Shown here in pieces: positions 1 to 8,374 of a stretch of 45,543 nt of DNA; the first letter of the stretch is position 1; each line of letters starts with the position of its first letter. The DNA comes from Candidatus Rifleibacteriota bacterium (GTDB lineage: Bacteria > Riflebacteria > Ozemobacteria > Ozemobacterales > Ozemobacteraceae), in NCBI GenBank assembly GCA_029560455.1, contig JAKQKW010000009.1, positions 1 through 45,543 of the forward strand, read 5' to 3'. The position numbers were made by a program, and so were the translations under genes. The notes under the pieces are model-generated. The model was not told the origin of the DNA, did no database searches, and saw only the letters and a program-made list of their open reading frames with translations.

Positions 1-137
1 TGCCTGGTGCTGGTTCTGGCCAGATTGCGGCGTGTATAGCTCCAGATGCCGAATGCGCTGCCAAGAACGAGCGAAGCGAGCGCAGCAGCGACCATCAGCT
101 CAACCAGAGTAAAGCCGGTCTTTCTTTTATTCAGCAT
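1..137 (-). CDS. Prepilin-like protein, 3' part missing (window edge)
   Basis: The reading frame starts at an ATG at 137 and runs off the left edge, so only 45 N-terminal residues are visible. They form a classic type IV prepilin start: a short basic leader (MLNKRKTG) followed by FTLVELMVAAALASLVLG. Prepilin peptidase would cut after the Gly, leaving N-terminal Phe and Glu at position +5. The hydrophobic helix would anchor the protein in the inner membrane before assembly into a (pseudo)pilus. It follows the GspI-like gene by 18 bp on the same strand, so it is probably the next gene of that operon. From position, a GspJ/PilW-type minor pseudopilin is likely, but the diagnostic C-terminal part lies outside the window. 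Confidence 0.8.
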   Translation of the reverse strand, partial: MLNKRKTGFTLVELMVAAALASLVLGSAFGIWSYTRRNLARTSTR

Positions 138-155
138 CGCAACCTCCCTGGCCTG

Positions 156-620
156 TCAGAACCTTGTCTCGTTGTTGAAGATCAGCGCAAAGTCTCTAAG
201 ATTGCGCACCGGCTCATTGGCAGCGGTCTTATCGCCACGTTCATGCCAGAGAACCTCTGCGGAAATAGCGATCTCGACCAGCTGCCCGACCTCGTTTTTT
301 GCAGCCTTCATCGAAGCTTTCAGCCAGAATTCCTTTTCTTTCTTCATTTCTTCAATACTGGCGATAGTATCGGGATAAAATGCCACCGGCACATCGATCG
401 GGTTGCCATTCATTATATCGGGAGCGTCTTCCTGAAACTTTTTAATCGGTATATGCTTCACTTCTTCCATGAATTTGGTGAGAATGCCTGAAGCTTTGGC
501 GTAGTTACCAACTTTTACCGTTGTCACAGCATTTGAACTGATCAGATTCACAAGCGGAATAAAGGCAATCACGATTATCGCAACCGCCACCAGAACTTCG
601 ACCATTGTCAGACCACGCAT
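156..620 (-). CDS. GspI/PilV-like minor prepilin
   Basis: The 154-residue protein begins MRG followed by LTMVEVLVAVAIIVIAF. This is a very short leader with the prepilin peptidase site after Gly3, Glu at +5 and one hydrophobic helix. Length and leader fit a minor pseudopilin of the GspI/PilV type (prepilin N-terminal methylation family). The globular part is not recognisable to me. The start is preceded by AGGA about 6 bases upstream and lies 9 bp after the stop of the PilX-like gene, so the two are co-transcribed. It probably belongs to the tip complex of a type II secretion pseudopilus or type IV pilus. Exact subunit assignment is an inference from size and order. Confidence 0.8.
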   Translation of the reverse strand: MRGLTMVEVLVAVAIIVIAFIPLVNLISSNAVTTVKVGNYAKASGILTKFMEEVKHIPIKKFQEDAPDIMNGNPIDVPVAFYPDTIASIEEMKKEKEFWLKASMKAAKNEVGQLVEIAISAEVLWHERGDKTAANEPVRNLRDFALIFNNETRF

Positions 621-629
621 GCGATTTCC

Positions 630-3518
630 TCAGTCTACTTTCCAGGCACTCCAGCGCGAAGACAGCGCCAGATTGTAACGCCTCGGGTCATATTTGCCGG
701 TTTTCGGGTGCAGAGAGCCCAGCGACGGGCGCAGTTTCGAGGCAACATAATCAACCATGACTTCGCCACGCATACGATGTTTGGCAAACTCGTTGGTGAC
801 CCAGTTCCCCTGTATATTCAGAGTGGTATTCGAACCTACATAGAGCCCCCGGTTGGTGAAAACTGAACCTTCGATCACAAAATCACCACTGTTGGTAATA
901 ATCAAACCGCCATTGCGCACTATCAGGCTGAAAACTGTCGGCTTTTCAGGTTCTTCTAGGTATTTTATGCTGCAGCCCAGGCTGACGTTACCAGAAACGA
1001 CGATCATGCCCTTGCCGGTAACATAGAAGGTATCACCCTCCGGGGCAGTAAAAGGCTTGCTGTCAGTGCCAAGTGAGCCGGCAATGAAGGTTATGCCGTT
1101 GAGCTGCAGTGCCTTTTTGCCATCAATTGTAACCATGCGATTGGGAAGATCCTTGGCAAAGGTTTCGGCATCGGCATAGAAGTAGTTCGACTTCTTGGCA
1201 TACTGCTCGGTGGCGTAAAAGTTGGCCGGCATGTTGATCGTGTATTCGGGATCGTACATCGACATTCCGGCATCAGCGGTGTCGTCATCTGAATCATAGG
1301 CTTTCATGAACCACATATTGTAGTCATATTTGTTGATAATCTGGTCAGCAAACCAGAATGGCACCGGAATCGGCGGCAGAAAACACCAGGGCGGCGGGAA
1401 AGGCAGCAATGGCAGACGGTCTTTGGCGAACAGACCAACAATAGTGACGTGCCACTGGCGATAACGCTTGGCCACCATGCCTTCGATATCGCGCGACAGA
1501 GTGGGATACCAGGCGTTCAGACCAAACAGATGGGTTTTGTTCTGGCCCCAGCCAAGTGAAGGCAGGCAGTAATAGCTGTTGCTGGTGCCCATCCAGGGCA
1601 GTTTCATTCTGGCAAAGGCGTCGGCAGGAGGGTTCGAGCCCATGACTACTGCACCATTAGTCAGGTCGGTGAGTGACGAACCAAAGGCACGAAACGCCAT
1701 GCTGATACCGAACGAAAAAATATTCGAACTGATTTTTTCGGGGTCAGGCAGAAAATTGATGCTCTCTGCCTTTTTCTTCAGATAGTCTTCGTGAGGCATC
1801 TTATGGTCATCGTTTGTCCACCATTTGAAAGAATCGTTGCGCTGCTTGAGAGCACTCGACTGATATTGTTTGCGGTTTTCGATGTATTTCGGGTCCTGGT
1901 GCAGGAATTTGGCATGCTTCGCCGAAATATCGGAAGACAGCTGAAACCCGTGGCGCACCGGCCCGCGCGAAAACTTCAGCTCTTTCGGCAGCGGGCTTCC
2001 CTTGCGGGTGTTAACGTTTTTAGAATTTACCGTGCCATCGATGTTGTATGAAGCTTTCGAAATAATGGCGTTTTTGGTGCGCCCGAGCATCAGAAGCCCG
2101 TCAGCACCAACCGCGAGGTTCATTGCTGTATTGGCGATACCATTGCCCGAAAGTTTCGGGCCCTGATGATGCCCCATCAGAGAGGTATTGATCACCAGAG
2201 GGGTACCCGGGTTGGTATCGCTCCAGTCGTCGGGTTTGAAGTTGACACGTATCTGGCCAGCGATTTCTTTGCGTTTTTCGCGCTCGTCTTTGCTCATGAT
2301 ACGGCCGGCGCTGTTGTTAACATAAAACTGGCCGCCATTGTCGTTAAAATTCACCCGGTCATTGGTTGTATTGGCCATGAAAAAGCTGTAAAGCGGCGCC
2401 ATCGGCATAAAATCAGACACTTTGAAGTCTTTGGTCGCCTCAACGCGGCGTTCAGAAGATGTACCGTCATTGAATTCGATGCGCGCCACCGAAGAAATCT
2501 TGATGTTGCCATATTTTTCGACGTAGCGGCTGTAGTCTTCGGGAACCTTTACGGAAGCTGGCCAGAGATCGGCAGTTGCCGTGAAAAAGTCTTTGTCGAA
2601 CATGATTTTGATCGGGTAAAGATTCGGTTTGTCGAGCATGCGATGAAACAGGGCCCGCAGAATCTTGTCGAGAATAAAATAATCTTTAACACCGATACCG
2701 TCAGGGCAGTTCATCGCGTCAGCAAGCTGGGTGCCCTTGGTAAGAGGCTTAACCGCAAGATCGATTACCGGTGCCGGGTCGATGGTGGCAAGTGTTATTT
2801 CGAGGTCGACAACCGGAATCCAGACTTTGATCGGAATTGAAAAGTTAAAAAGCGATAACCAGTCGGGAAATTCGAGAAGAAAATTCAACATTCCCTTGTT
2901 TTCGAGAAAGCCAAGCACGTCTTTGCGCACTGCGAATTCGCAGTCGATGCCGGGCACTTCGTATTTACCCGATGGCAAAGGCTTGGCATTGATACGGCAG
3001 GCTTTTTCGATTTCGACGGTTACCGTCACGTCGTAGCTTTTGGCTCGATCGGCACAGGCGTATTTGATCATTTCGTCGAGCCAGTCTTCGCCCTGCGGTT
3101 TGATTCTGAGGTCGGCCAGTTTGAGCTCAACCTTTGAAGGCACCCCTTCTTTTTCCATGACCGATACGTCAAGAAGGTCGTCTTTGCCCAGTTCGGCGTT
3201 GGCTTCGTTCGCATCAGGAGTTTTTACCGGAAGCGGATAACGCAGCATTACGGCAAGGCTTTTGACATTGGCGGCCTTATCGAATGACTTCGGATCATTC
3301 ATTGCCTTGCTCATGATATGAATGGCACGGTTGACGGCGGCTTCAGCAAGCGAAGCTGTCTGATCGCCGCCAAGAGCACGTTTTGACTGCCGGGTGCGAT
3401 CTATGGTCGATGAACCAAAGTAAACGGCAGCCGTGAACAGCACCGCCAGAATGCCGATTACCACAGCCATGACATTACCCTGCCGTCTGACTGCCTTTTT
3501 AAAATGCTGGTTTTGCAT
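630..3518 (-). CDS. Large PilX-like pilus assembly/minor pilin protein
   Basis: The frame extends upstream to a GTG at 3566. The ATG at 3518 is preceded by AGGTGG at proper spacing, so I choose it (962 aa). Near the N-terminus a basic stretch leads into one hydrophobic helix (NVMAVVIGILAVLFTAAVYF). It is followed by a motif typical of PilX-family minor pilins (SLAEAAVNRAI). There is no Glu at +5 of a conventional prepilin. The rest is predicted extracytoplasmic and far longer than usual PilX (about 200 aa). The last 150 residues contain alternating hydrophobic and Gly/Asn/Thr segments (for example GGLIITNSGDFVIEGSVF) suggesting a beta-helix or bactofilin-like fold. It lies between a TPR-like membrane protein and minor prepilins, which supports a role in pilus or pseudopilus assembly. 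Substrate and partners are unknown. Confidence 0.72.
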   Translation of the reverse strand: MQNQHFKKAVRRQGNVMAVVIGILAVLFTAAVYFGSSTIDRTRQSKRALGGDQTASLAEAAVNRAIHIMSKAMNDPKSFDKAANVKSLAVMLRYPLPVKTPDANEANAELGKDDLLDVSVMEKEGVPSKVELKLADLRIKPQGEDWLDEMIKYACADRAKSYDVTVTVEIEKACRINAKPLPSGKYEVPGIDCEFAVRKDVLGFLENKGMLNFLLEFPDWLSLFNFSIPIKVWIPVVDLEITLATIDPAPVIDLAVKPLTKGTQLADAMNCPDGIGVKDYFILDKILRALFHRMLDKPNLYPIKIMFDKDFFTATADLWPASVKVPEDYSRYVEKYGNIKISSVARIEFNDGTSSERRVEATKDFKVSDFMPMAPLYSFFMANTTNDRVNFNDNGGQFYVNNSAGRIMSKDEREKRKEIAGQIRVNFKPDDWSDTNPGTPLVINTSLMGHHQGPKLSGNGIANTAMNLAVGADGLLMLGRTKNAIISKASYNIDGTVNSKNVNTRKGSPLPKELKFSRGPVRHGFQLSSDISAKHAKFLHQDPKYIENRKQYQSSALKQRNDSFKWWTNDDHKMPHEDYLKKKAESINFLPDPEKISSNIFSFGISMAFRAFGSSLTDLTNGAVVMGSNPPADAFARMKLPWMGTSNSYYCLPSLGWGQNKTHLFGLNAWYPTLSRDIEGMVAKRYRQWHVTIVGLFAKDRLPLLPFPPPWCFLPPIPVPFWFADQIINKYDYNMWFMKAYDSDDDTADAGMSMYDPEYTINMPANFYATEQYAKKSNYFYADAETFAKDLPNRMVTIDGKKALQLNGITFIAGSLGTDSKPFTAPEGDTFYVTGKGMIVVSGNVSLGCSIKYLEEPEKPTVFSLIVRNGGLIITNSGDFVIEGSVFTNRGLYVGSNTTLNIQGNWVTNEFAKHRMRGEVMVDYVASKLRPSLGSLHPKTGKYDPRRYNLALSSRWSAWKVD

Positions 3519-3558
3519 AAGCCACCTCGCAATTTTTTCGCCCGCTGATATACATACG

Positions 3559-4392
3559 TTAACCACCGCTTCCAGGTTGCATCATTTCTGGAATAGTTCC
3601 GGGCGGTTCAGGAAGACCGGCCGGGAACCATTCTTTTGTCGACTTGATGCTGTTTATGAACTCTTCATAAGAAACCTTCGTGCCCGCTTCAAGATTGGCG
3701 CGGGTGAGATACTCACGCAGCTTGCCTGAATCAATCTTTTCGATCTGCTCGAACATCTGAAAAGCCCGGGCCACATTGTCGGCCAGCGGACCGTAAACAT
3801 GCTGCAGCTTTTGCGCGGTTTTCGCATAATTGGCGAAGGCCTCGCGAAACTTGTTGCGTTCACCCTGGAGCTGATAGATTTCCATCAGACCGCCCCAGGC
3901 AAAAAGCTCTTTAAAATGATTCGAACCGGCATCGCTGATTGCCTCACGGTAATGTTTTTCGGCAGTGGCGAATTCGCAACGATCGAGCAGGGAATTGGCC
4001 TCGCAGATATCGGGGTCGTCCTCGGCTTCGACCATCTGGCGAGTCTCAACAGGAATATCAGGAGGCAGCATAATGACTCTCGGGGCTGCCTGTATCTTCT
4101 GCCAGGCACGGTCGAGTTCAGATTCAACCTGTTCCGATTTTGGTGTAATTGCCGGGATTGCAGTTCTAGCACCTGCAGCACCTGGAGTTTTGCTGATTGA
4201 AGTCAGGTTAAAGGCAGACTGCTTGCCCATTTCGGTAATGGCAATACGCGAGGTAGTCTGCGATTCGTCGATACGGCCCGCAAAAAAAACAAGATAAAAA
4301 AGAGGCAGAAGCAGCAGCAGAACCCCGGCGATCATTAAACGAAAATCGCTGAGGTCAATGCCTTCAAGGTTTTTCTTTAAATCATCAAACAT
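3559..4392 (-). CDS. Membrane-anchored TPR-like protein of unknown function
   Basis: The 277-residue protein has a short cytoplasmic N-terminus, one strong transmembrane helix at about residues 17-37 (LMIAGVLLLLLPLFYLVFF), and a low-complexity linker to about residue 115. A helical region at about 130-215 with TPR-like spacing follows (LLDRCEFATAEKHYREA, then a second helical pair), and the C-terminus is proline-rich. I do not recognise a named family. It is the first gene of the minus-strand pseudopilin cluster, 40 bp upstream of the chosen start of the PilX-like gene, and no other gene intervenes. A role as a scaffold or assembly factor for the pseudopilins is plausible but inferred only from context. 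No convincing Shine-Dalgarno sequence or promoter was found upstream. Confidence 0.65.
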   Translation of the reverse strand: MFDDLKKNLEGIDLSDFRLMIAGVLLLLLPLFYLVFFAGRIDESQTTSRIAITEMGKQSAFNLTSISKTPGAAGARTAIPAITPKSEQVESELDRAWQKIQAAPRVIMLPPDIPVETRQMVEAEDDPDICEANSLLDRCEFATAEKHYREAISDAGSNHFKELFAWGGLMEIYQLQGERNKFREAFANYAKTAQKLQHVYGPLADNVARAFQMFEQIEKIDSGKLREYLTRANLEAGTKVSYEEFINSIKSTKEWFPAGLPEPPGTIPEMMQPGSGG

Positions 4393-4496
4393 TAATTAGC
4401 GACACCCTTTTGACAATTTTACACAAAAAATCCCCTATTCATAAGTAACTACCGGGAAAAATACGTAAAAGTTTTATGAAGCGGCACAAAATCAGC

Positions 4497-6107
4497 TCAG
4501 ACAGGCTCGTAGTCGACCGGAGAGGCTTTTATAATCGCATTCAGCCGGTATACAGTCTGATTTGCTATGCCTTTTACTGCGACATTTTCAGCAACAGTGT
4601 ATTCAAAACTATCGACCGGTAACTGACTGAAAGTATTTTCATCGACAACGATTTCACCAGCCTCGGCAATCTTTTCGAGTCTGGCAGCAAGATTGACCGT
4701 TTCGCCAATTGCTGTGTATTCCATACGGTTTGATGAACCGAAATTGCCGACAACCGCCTCGCCCGAAGTAATAGAGATTCCCAGTCCCAGCGAATGGCCG
4801 TGCGGCAGTTTGAGGTTGCGTGCAAACTGATCGAACTTTTCGTGCAACCGGAAAGCCGTATAGACACAGCGCAACTGGTCATCCGGCTTGGCAAGCGGTG
4901 CACCAAAGATAACCATGATGCAGTCGCCCATATATTTATCGATTGTACCCTGGCTTTTGAGAATCATATTTGAAGCCTCTTCAAACCAGGTGTTCAACAT
5001 CTGAACCAGATATTCAATATTCAGAACGCCAGTCAGACGGGTAAATCCACGCAAATCTGCCATCATAACCGTTATCTGACGTTTTTTGCCACCAAGCACC
5101 GCGAGATTTTCGTTGTTCACCAGCTCGCTGACGACAGCTTTTGAAACATATTTACTGAAGCTTGCCTCGATCTGTTGCGATTTCTTCGTTGCCGTATCGA
5201 GCATACTGATACGCATTTCGTGCAGCTGGCAGTTTTCAAGTGCAGAGGCAAGAACATAGGCAAAGGTTATGAACAGCTCAGGCTCAAGGTAATGGCGATT
5301 TTCGGGTCTCTGCTTCACTACCGCTATCAGACCAATTACTTTGCCGGCGGCACTGAGAGGCATGACAGCAACAGCATCGAGACTTGCGCCTGGAATCAGC
5401 TGCCTGAGAGATGGCAGAGTCGAGCGACCGCTGATAACATTCAATACACCCTTTTCTGGATCATAGGCATTTTTTTCCCAGAATTCCGGGGTAACCATGA
5501 GGTTGCCGACATTTTTATCAGCCATCAGGCCCGGCCCAACATAAGGCACCAGAAGATTGTTTTTGTAATCAGCAAGAAAAACCACGGCCTTGTCAACTTT
5601 GAAAACCTGCTGCAAGGCATGATAAGCCTGTGAAATAACCCTGTGCCTCTCTTTCATGCATCCGATCAGGCTGAAATTAAGCAGTCTTGCCAGAGCACTG
5701 TCTTTTGTATCGCGGTACTCGCGCTTCAATCGTCCAAACTCGGCCTCGGCAATATAGGCAGAAGCAAAGCGCTGATGAAATGCAGAGACAATGGCGATGG
5801 CCAGCAACTGTGAAAAAATGCCGTAAAAAAACTGACCGGCAATTCCGCTCACAACAGCAAAAATAAAAATAATTACCAGATTTGGCACAGACAAACCCAG
5901 AGCCCAAAGAAAAAAACGCTCATCAATTTTAAGGCTGAGCCCAAGCAGGGCCGCCGTGGCAATCAGGGCATGCCATGAAAAAGACAAGCCCCCTGAATAA
6001 AAAAGACACCAGGCGTCAAAAAGTGCCAGAAAAAAAGTCAACCCAATGCTGACCAGCACGACGTCGCTGCGAATCAACTCTTTTAACTTTGCCAATTTGT
6101 CTTTCAT
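4497..6107 (-). CDS. Membrane GAF-domain class III adenylate/guanylate cyclase
   Basis: The 536-residue protein has about four transmembrane helices in residues 14-112, a GAF sensor domain at about 140-300, and a class III nucleotide cyclase domain at about 340-525. Catalytic features are visible. The metal-binding aspartates are D351 (MMADLRGFT) and D395, with the base-contacting K391 in DKYMGDCIMVIFGAP. The second base-contacting position is T465, and the transition-state residues are N472 and R476 (VNLAARLE). The Lys/Thr pair is typical of class IIIb adenylate cyclases, so cAMP is the likelier product than cGMP. It should convert ATP to cAMP and pyrophosphate at the inner membrane in response to an unknown ligand bound by the GAF or membrane part. 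It stands alone, separated from the upstream bat operon by a terminator. Confidence 0.9.
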   Translation of the reverse strand: MKDKLAKLKELIRSDVVLVSIGLTFFLALFDAWCLFYSGGLSFSWHALIATAALLGLSLKIDERFFLWALGLSVPNLVIIFIFAVVSGIAGQFFYGIFSQLLAIAIVSAFHQRFASAYIAEAEFGRLKREYRDTKDSALARLLNFSLIGCMKERHRVISQAYHALQQVFKVDKAVVFLADYKNNLLVPYVGPGLMADKNVGNLMVTPEFWEKNAYDPEKGVLNVISGRSTLPSLRQLIPGASLDAVAVMPLSAAGKVIGLIAVVKQRPENRHYLEPELFITFAYVLASALENCQLHEMRISMLDTATKKSQQIEASFSKYVSKAVVSELVNNENLAVLGGKKRQITVMMADLRGFTRLTGVLNIEYLVQMLNTWFEEASNMILKSQGTIDKYMGDCIMVIFGAPLAKPDDQLRCVYTAFRLHEKFDQFARNLKLPHGHSLGLGISITSGEAVVGNFGSSNRMEYTAIGETVNLAARLEKIAEAGEIVVDENTFSQLPVDSFEYTVAENVAVKGIANQTVYRLNAIIKASPVDYEPV

Positions 6108-6158
6108 TTAATAAGCCCGGAAACCTGCAATGAAGAACTCCCGGTTTATTCTAGCATG

Positions 6159-6185
6159 AAAAAGCCGATCAGACGGCTTTTTTTT
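6159..6185 (-). terminator. Rho-independent terminator of the bat operon
   Basis: Read on the minus strand, shortly after the batC stop, the sequence forms AAAGCCG, a 6-base loop, CGGCTTT and a run of T. The stem is nine base pairs if the A/T flanks are included. Both sides carry A or T runs, so it could act in either direction, but only the minus-strand batC transcript ends here. It separates the bat operon from the cyclase gene. Confidence 0.85.
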
Positions 6186-6191
6186 ACAGGT

Positions 6192-7337
6192 TTACCAGTC
6201 TGGCCCGTCTGAAGGTGCCGGGGCCTGCGGTCGCCGGCGCTTTTCCATCCATTCGCGCAGCTGCTGCGCATCCATTTCGAACGGGTCAATTTCATCGGAG
6301 CGCCGCGGTTCATTGCGATAATAAAGCTGAGCCTCTTTCTCGCGCCGTTCCATTTCTTTGAGAATCTTTTCAATCATGTATGGGTTCACTTTGGTGTTTT
6401 TCAATGCCCGGGCCCGCTGCGAAGCCTCAGGCATGTCTTTCGTGCCAGAATCTGCCGGCTGCATCTGCACATCTTCTCTTGGTTCGCTTTCGCTGCCACC
6501 CTGCTGCTCTGTCAGTTGCTGGGTACCGGAAGCATTTTCGCCGCCATGTTCCGAAGAGCCTTTATCTTGTTGTTTACTCTGGTCAGACTCGCCCGTATCT
6601 GGCTTCTGCCCGTCTTCAGCGTCGTTCGACTGCGCAGATGTATCTTTTTCACCGCTTTCATTTTTCTGCTGGTCGTCAGACTGCCCGCCATCATTCTTTT
6701 CGGAAGCATTGTTCTGGCCGGACTGATCATTCTGGCCCTGCTGGTTCTTCCATTCCTGGTTCTGCGGGTCATTTTTCTGCCCCTGTTCACCGCCAGACTT
6801 TTCAGATGACTTGTCGCCCTGGTTTGGCTCAGACTGCTGGTTCTGCCCAGGCTGCTGCTTTTGTTGCTGCTGTTTTTCAGACGCCTGCTGCTTCTCAAGC
6901 TGTTTTTGAAGTTTTTCTCTGGCAACTTTGAGATTGTATTCAGCCTGTTCATCTTTTTTAAGCTCAAGACAGCTTTCGTAGGCAGAAACCGCCGCAGCGT
7001 AATCGCCCATCCGAAATGTGGCGTTACCCATATTGTAAAGGCTGTTGAACCTGTTCTCTGAAACAGCCTGATCGGCCGCAGCCATGGCAAATTGTCTGGC
7101 TGCCAGTGCATAATCACGTTTACGATAGCTCACGACCCCCAGATTATACTGTATTTCAGGGTTATCAGGCATGGCAAAGCGCGCTTTCTGAAGTTCAGCC
7201 TCGGCGGTTTCGAGATCGCCCTTCTCAAGGGCCGAAAGCGCTTCCCCGACGTTAAAAGACGGGTGTGCCAGAACATGCTGACTGAACGCCAGTCCGGCAA
7301 AGATAAACATAATGCCGACATAAATCTTTTTTTTCAT
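6192..7337 (-). CDS. batC: BatC-like TPR protein
   Basis: The chosen ATG overlaps the batB stop as ATGA; a TTG 15 bases further upstream is less likely. The 381-residue product starts with a signal peptide (MKKKIYVGIMFIFAGLAFSQ, with cleavage near VLA-H). TPR repeats at about residues 30-140 follow (for example SLYNMGNATFRMGDYAAAVSAY). Residues about 148-300 are an extreme low-complexity stretch of Gln, Asn, Glu, Ser, Gly and Lys. A basic and acidic helical C-terminus ends the protein. TPR followed by a charged Q-rich tail is the usual design of BatC in Bacteroides aerotolerance operons. It is thought to work in the periplasm with the von Willebrand proteins BatA and BatB, but its exact biochemical role is not established. 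Confidence 0.85.
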   Translation of the reverse strand: MKKKIYVGIMFIFAGLAFSQHVLAHPSFNVGEALSALEKGDLETAEAELQKARFAMPDNPEIQYNLGVVSYRKRDYALAARQFAMAAADQAVSENRFNSLYNMGNATFRMGDYAAAVSAYESCLELKKDEQAEYNLKVAREKLQKQLEKQQASEKQQQQKQQPGQNQQSEPNQGDKSSEKSGGEQGQKNDPQNQEWKNQQGQNDQSGQNNASEKNDGGQSDDQQKNESGEKDTSAQSNDAEDGQKPDTGESDQSKQQDKGSSEHGGENASGTQQLTEQQGGSESEPREDVQMQPADSGTKDMPEASQRARALKNTKVNPYMIEKILKEMERREKEAQLYYRNEPRRSDEIDPFEMDAQQLREWMEKRRRPQAPAPSDGPDW

Positions 7338-8374
7338 ATTCGCTTCAACCAATGATCTTTTTCGCGCTCATAGGGTATTCGCTCAGAAATCAGCCATTCG
7401 ACCAGCAGAACCAGAAAAGCCAGCAAAACCGGAAAGAAAAACAGTTCCCGTCGAGTCAGTCTGGTTCCACCGCTGACCGCAACACGTTTTATGCCGTCGA
7501 GCCCTGCAATAACCTCTCGGGCACTGGAAATATCAGAAGCACGAAAATATGATGCGCCGGTCCGGGCGGCAATTTCTTTTAGATTGGCTTCATTCAGCCT
7601 CGTTATTACAGTTTTTCCCTGGTGTTTTTTATAAATCACCTCGCCGAACCAGGTTCGACCTTCGGGAATATAGCCACCCCGCTCACTGCCAATACCGACC
7701 GTAAACACCTGAATGTCTTTTCTGGCGGCTTCAGCAATAGCGTTCTCAAGTCGTTCACGATTTTCATCCTCGCCGTCAGAAATCAACAGAATTGCCTTTG
7801 ACTGCGAGGCGGTCATGTCAAAACGGTCGAGAGATGTCTGAATGGCTCCGGCGAGATTGGTTCCCTGCCTTGATAACAAGTTCGGATTAACCCTTTCGAG
7901 AAAGGTTAGAAACGCGTTTTTGTCGTAAGAAAGCGGGCTTTGCACCATGGTCTCACCGGCGAAAACCACCAGACCCAGGCGGTCGTCGCGAAGCCCGTTC
8001 ACCATGCGCCCGAGAATAGCTTTCGCAACATCGAGACGACTGTTACCTTCAATATCGTCTGAATACATTGACTTCGAAATATCGAGTGCAACCACGAGAT
8101 CAAGGCCTTCACCCATGATCGCCTCTTCATGATACCCGCCCTGCGGACGCAGTAGACCAGTTGCAATCATGATCAAACCGGCAATGACGGCAAGCCATTT
8201 AAAAACCGGGCGCCGGGTAGGCTTATGGCCGGTAATGCGACGGTACATCTCATTTGTGGCAAATAAAGACCTTCTTCTGAGCATTTCAGCCGCAGCATGC
8301 CGCCATAACAGAGCGACCCAGCAGAGAGCCAGGCAGACAAGCGGCAGATATTCAAAAGCACGAAACATCAGCAT
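7334..8374 (-). CDS. batB: BatB-like von Willebrand factor A membrane protein
   Basis: The 346-residue protein has N-terminal membrane helices (about 10-25 and 58-75), a VWA domain at about 90-290, and a C-terminal helix at about 309-330 (FFFPVLLAFLVLLVEWLI). The metal-ion-dependent adhesion site is complete: D98-x-S100-x-S102 in ALDISKSM, T172 in RQGTNLAG, and D200 in LLISDGEDE. The start overlaps the batA stop (TGATG), indicating translational coupling. Such proteins display the VWA domain in the periplasm and bind protein partners through a divalent cation. Place in the operon and close resemblance to its upstream neighbour identify it as BatB. Confidence 0.88.
   Translation of the reverse strand: MLMFRAFEYLPLVCLALCWVALLWRHAAAEMLRRRSLFATNEMYRRITGHKPTRRPVFKWLAVIAGLIMIATGLLRPQGGYHEEAIMGEGLDLVVALDISKSMYSDDIEGNSRLDVAKAILGRMVNGLRDDRLGLVVFAGETMVQSPLSYDKNAFLTFLERVNPNLLSRQGTNLAGAIQTSLDRFDMTASQSKAILLISDGEDENRERLENAIAEAARKDIQVFTVGIGSERGGYIPEGRTWFGEVIYKKHQGKTVITRLNEANLKEIAARTGASYFRASDISSAREVIAGLDGIKRVAVSGGTRLTRRELFFFPVLLAFLVLLVEWLISERIPYEREKDHWLKRI

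Noticed and set aside
2166..2840. Long plus-strand frame of 224 codons
   Set aside because: It lies fully inside the PilX-like gene on the other strand, has a His/Phe/Val-rich composition without domain features, and no ribosome binding site.
6358..6931. Several long plus-strand frames
   Set aside because: They are antisense to the low-complexity Gln/Glu-rich part of batC, which leaves other frames open by codon bias.
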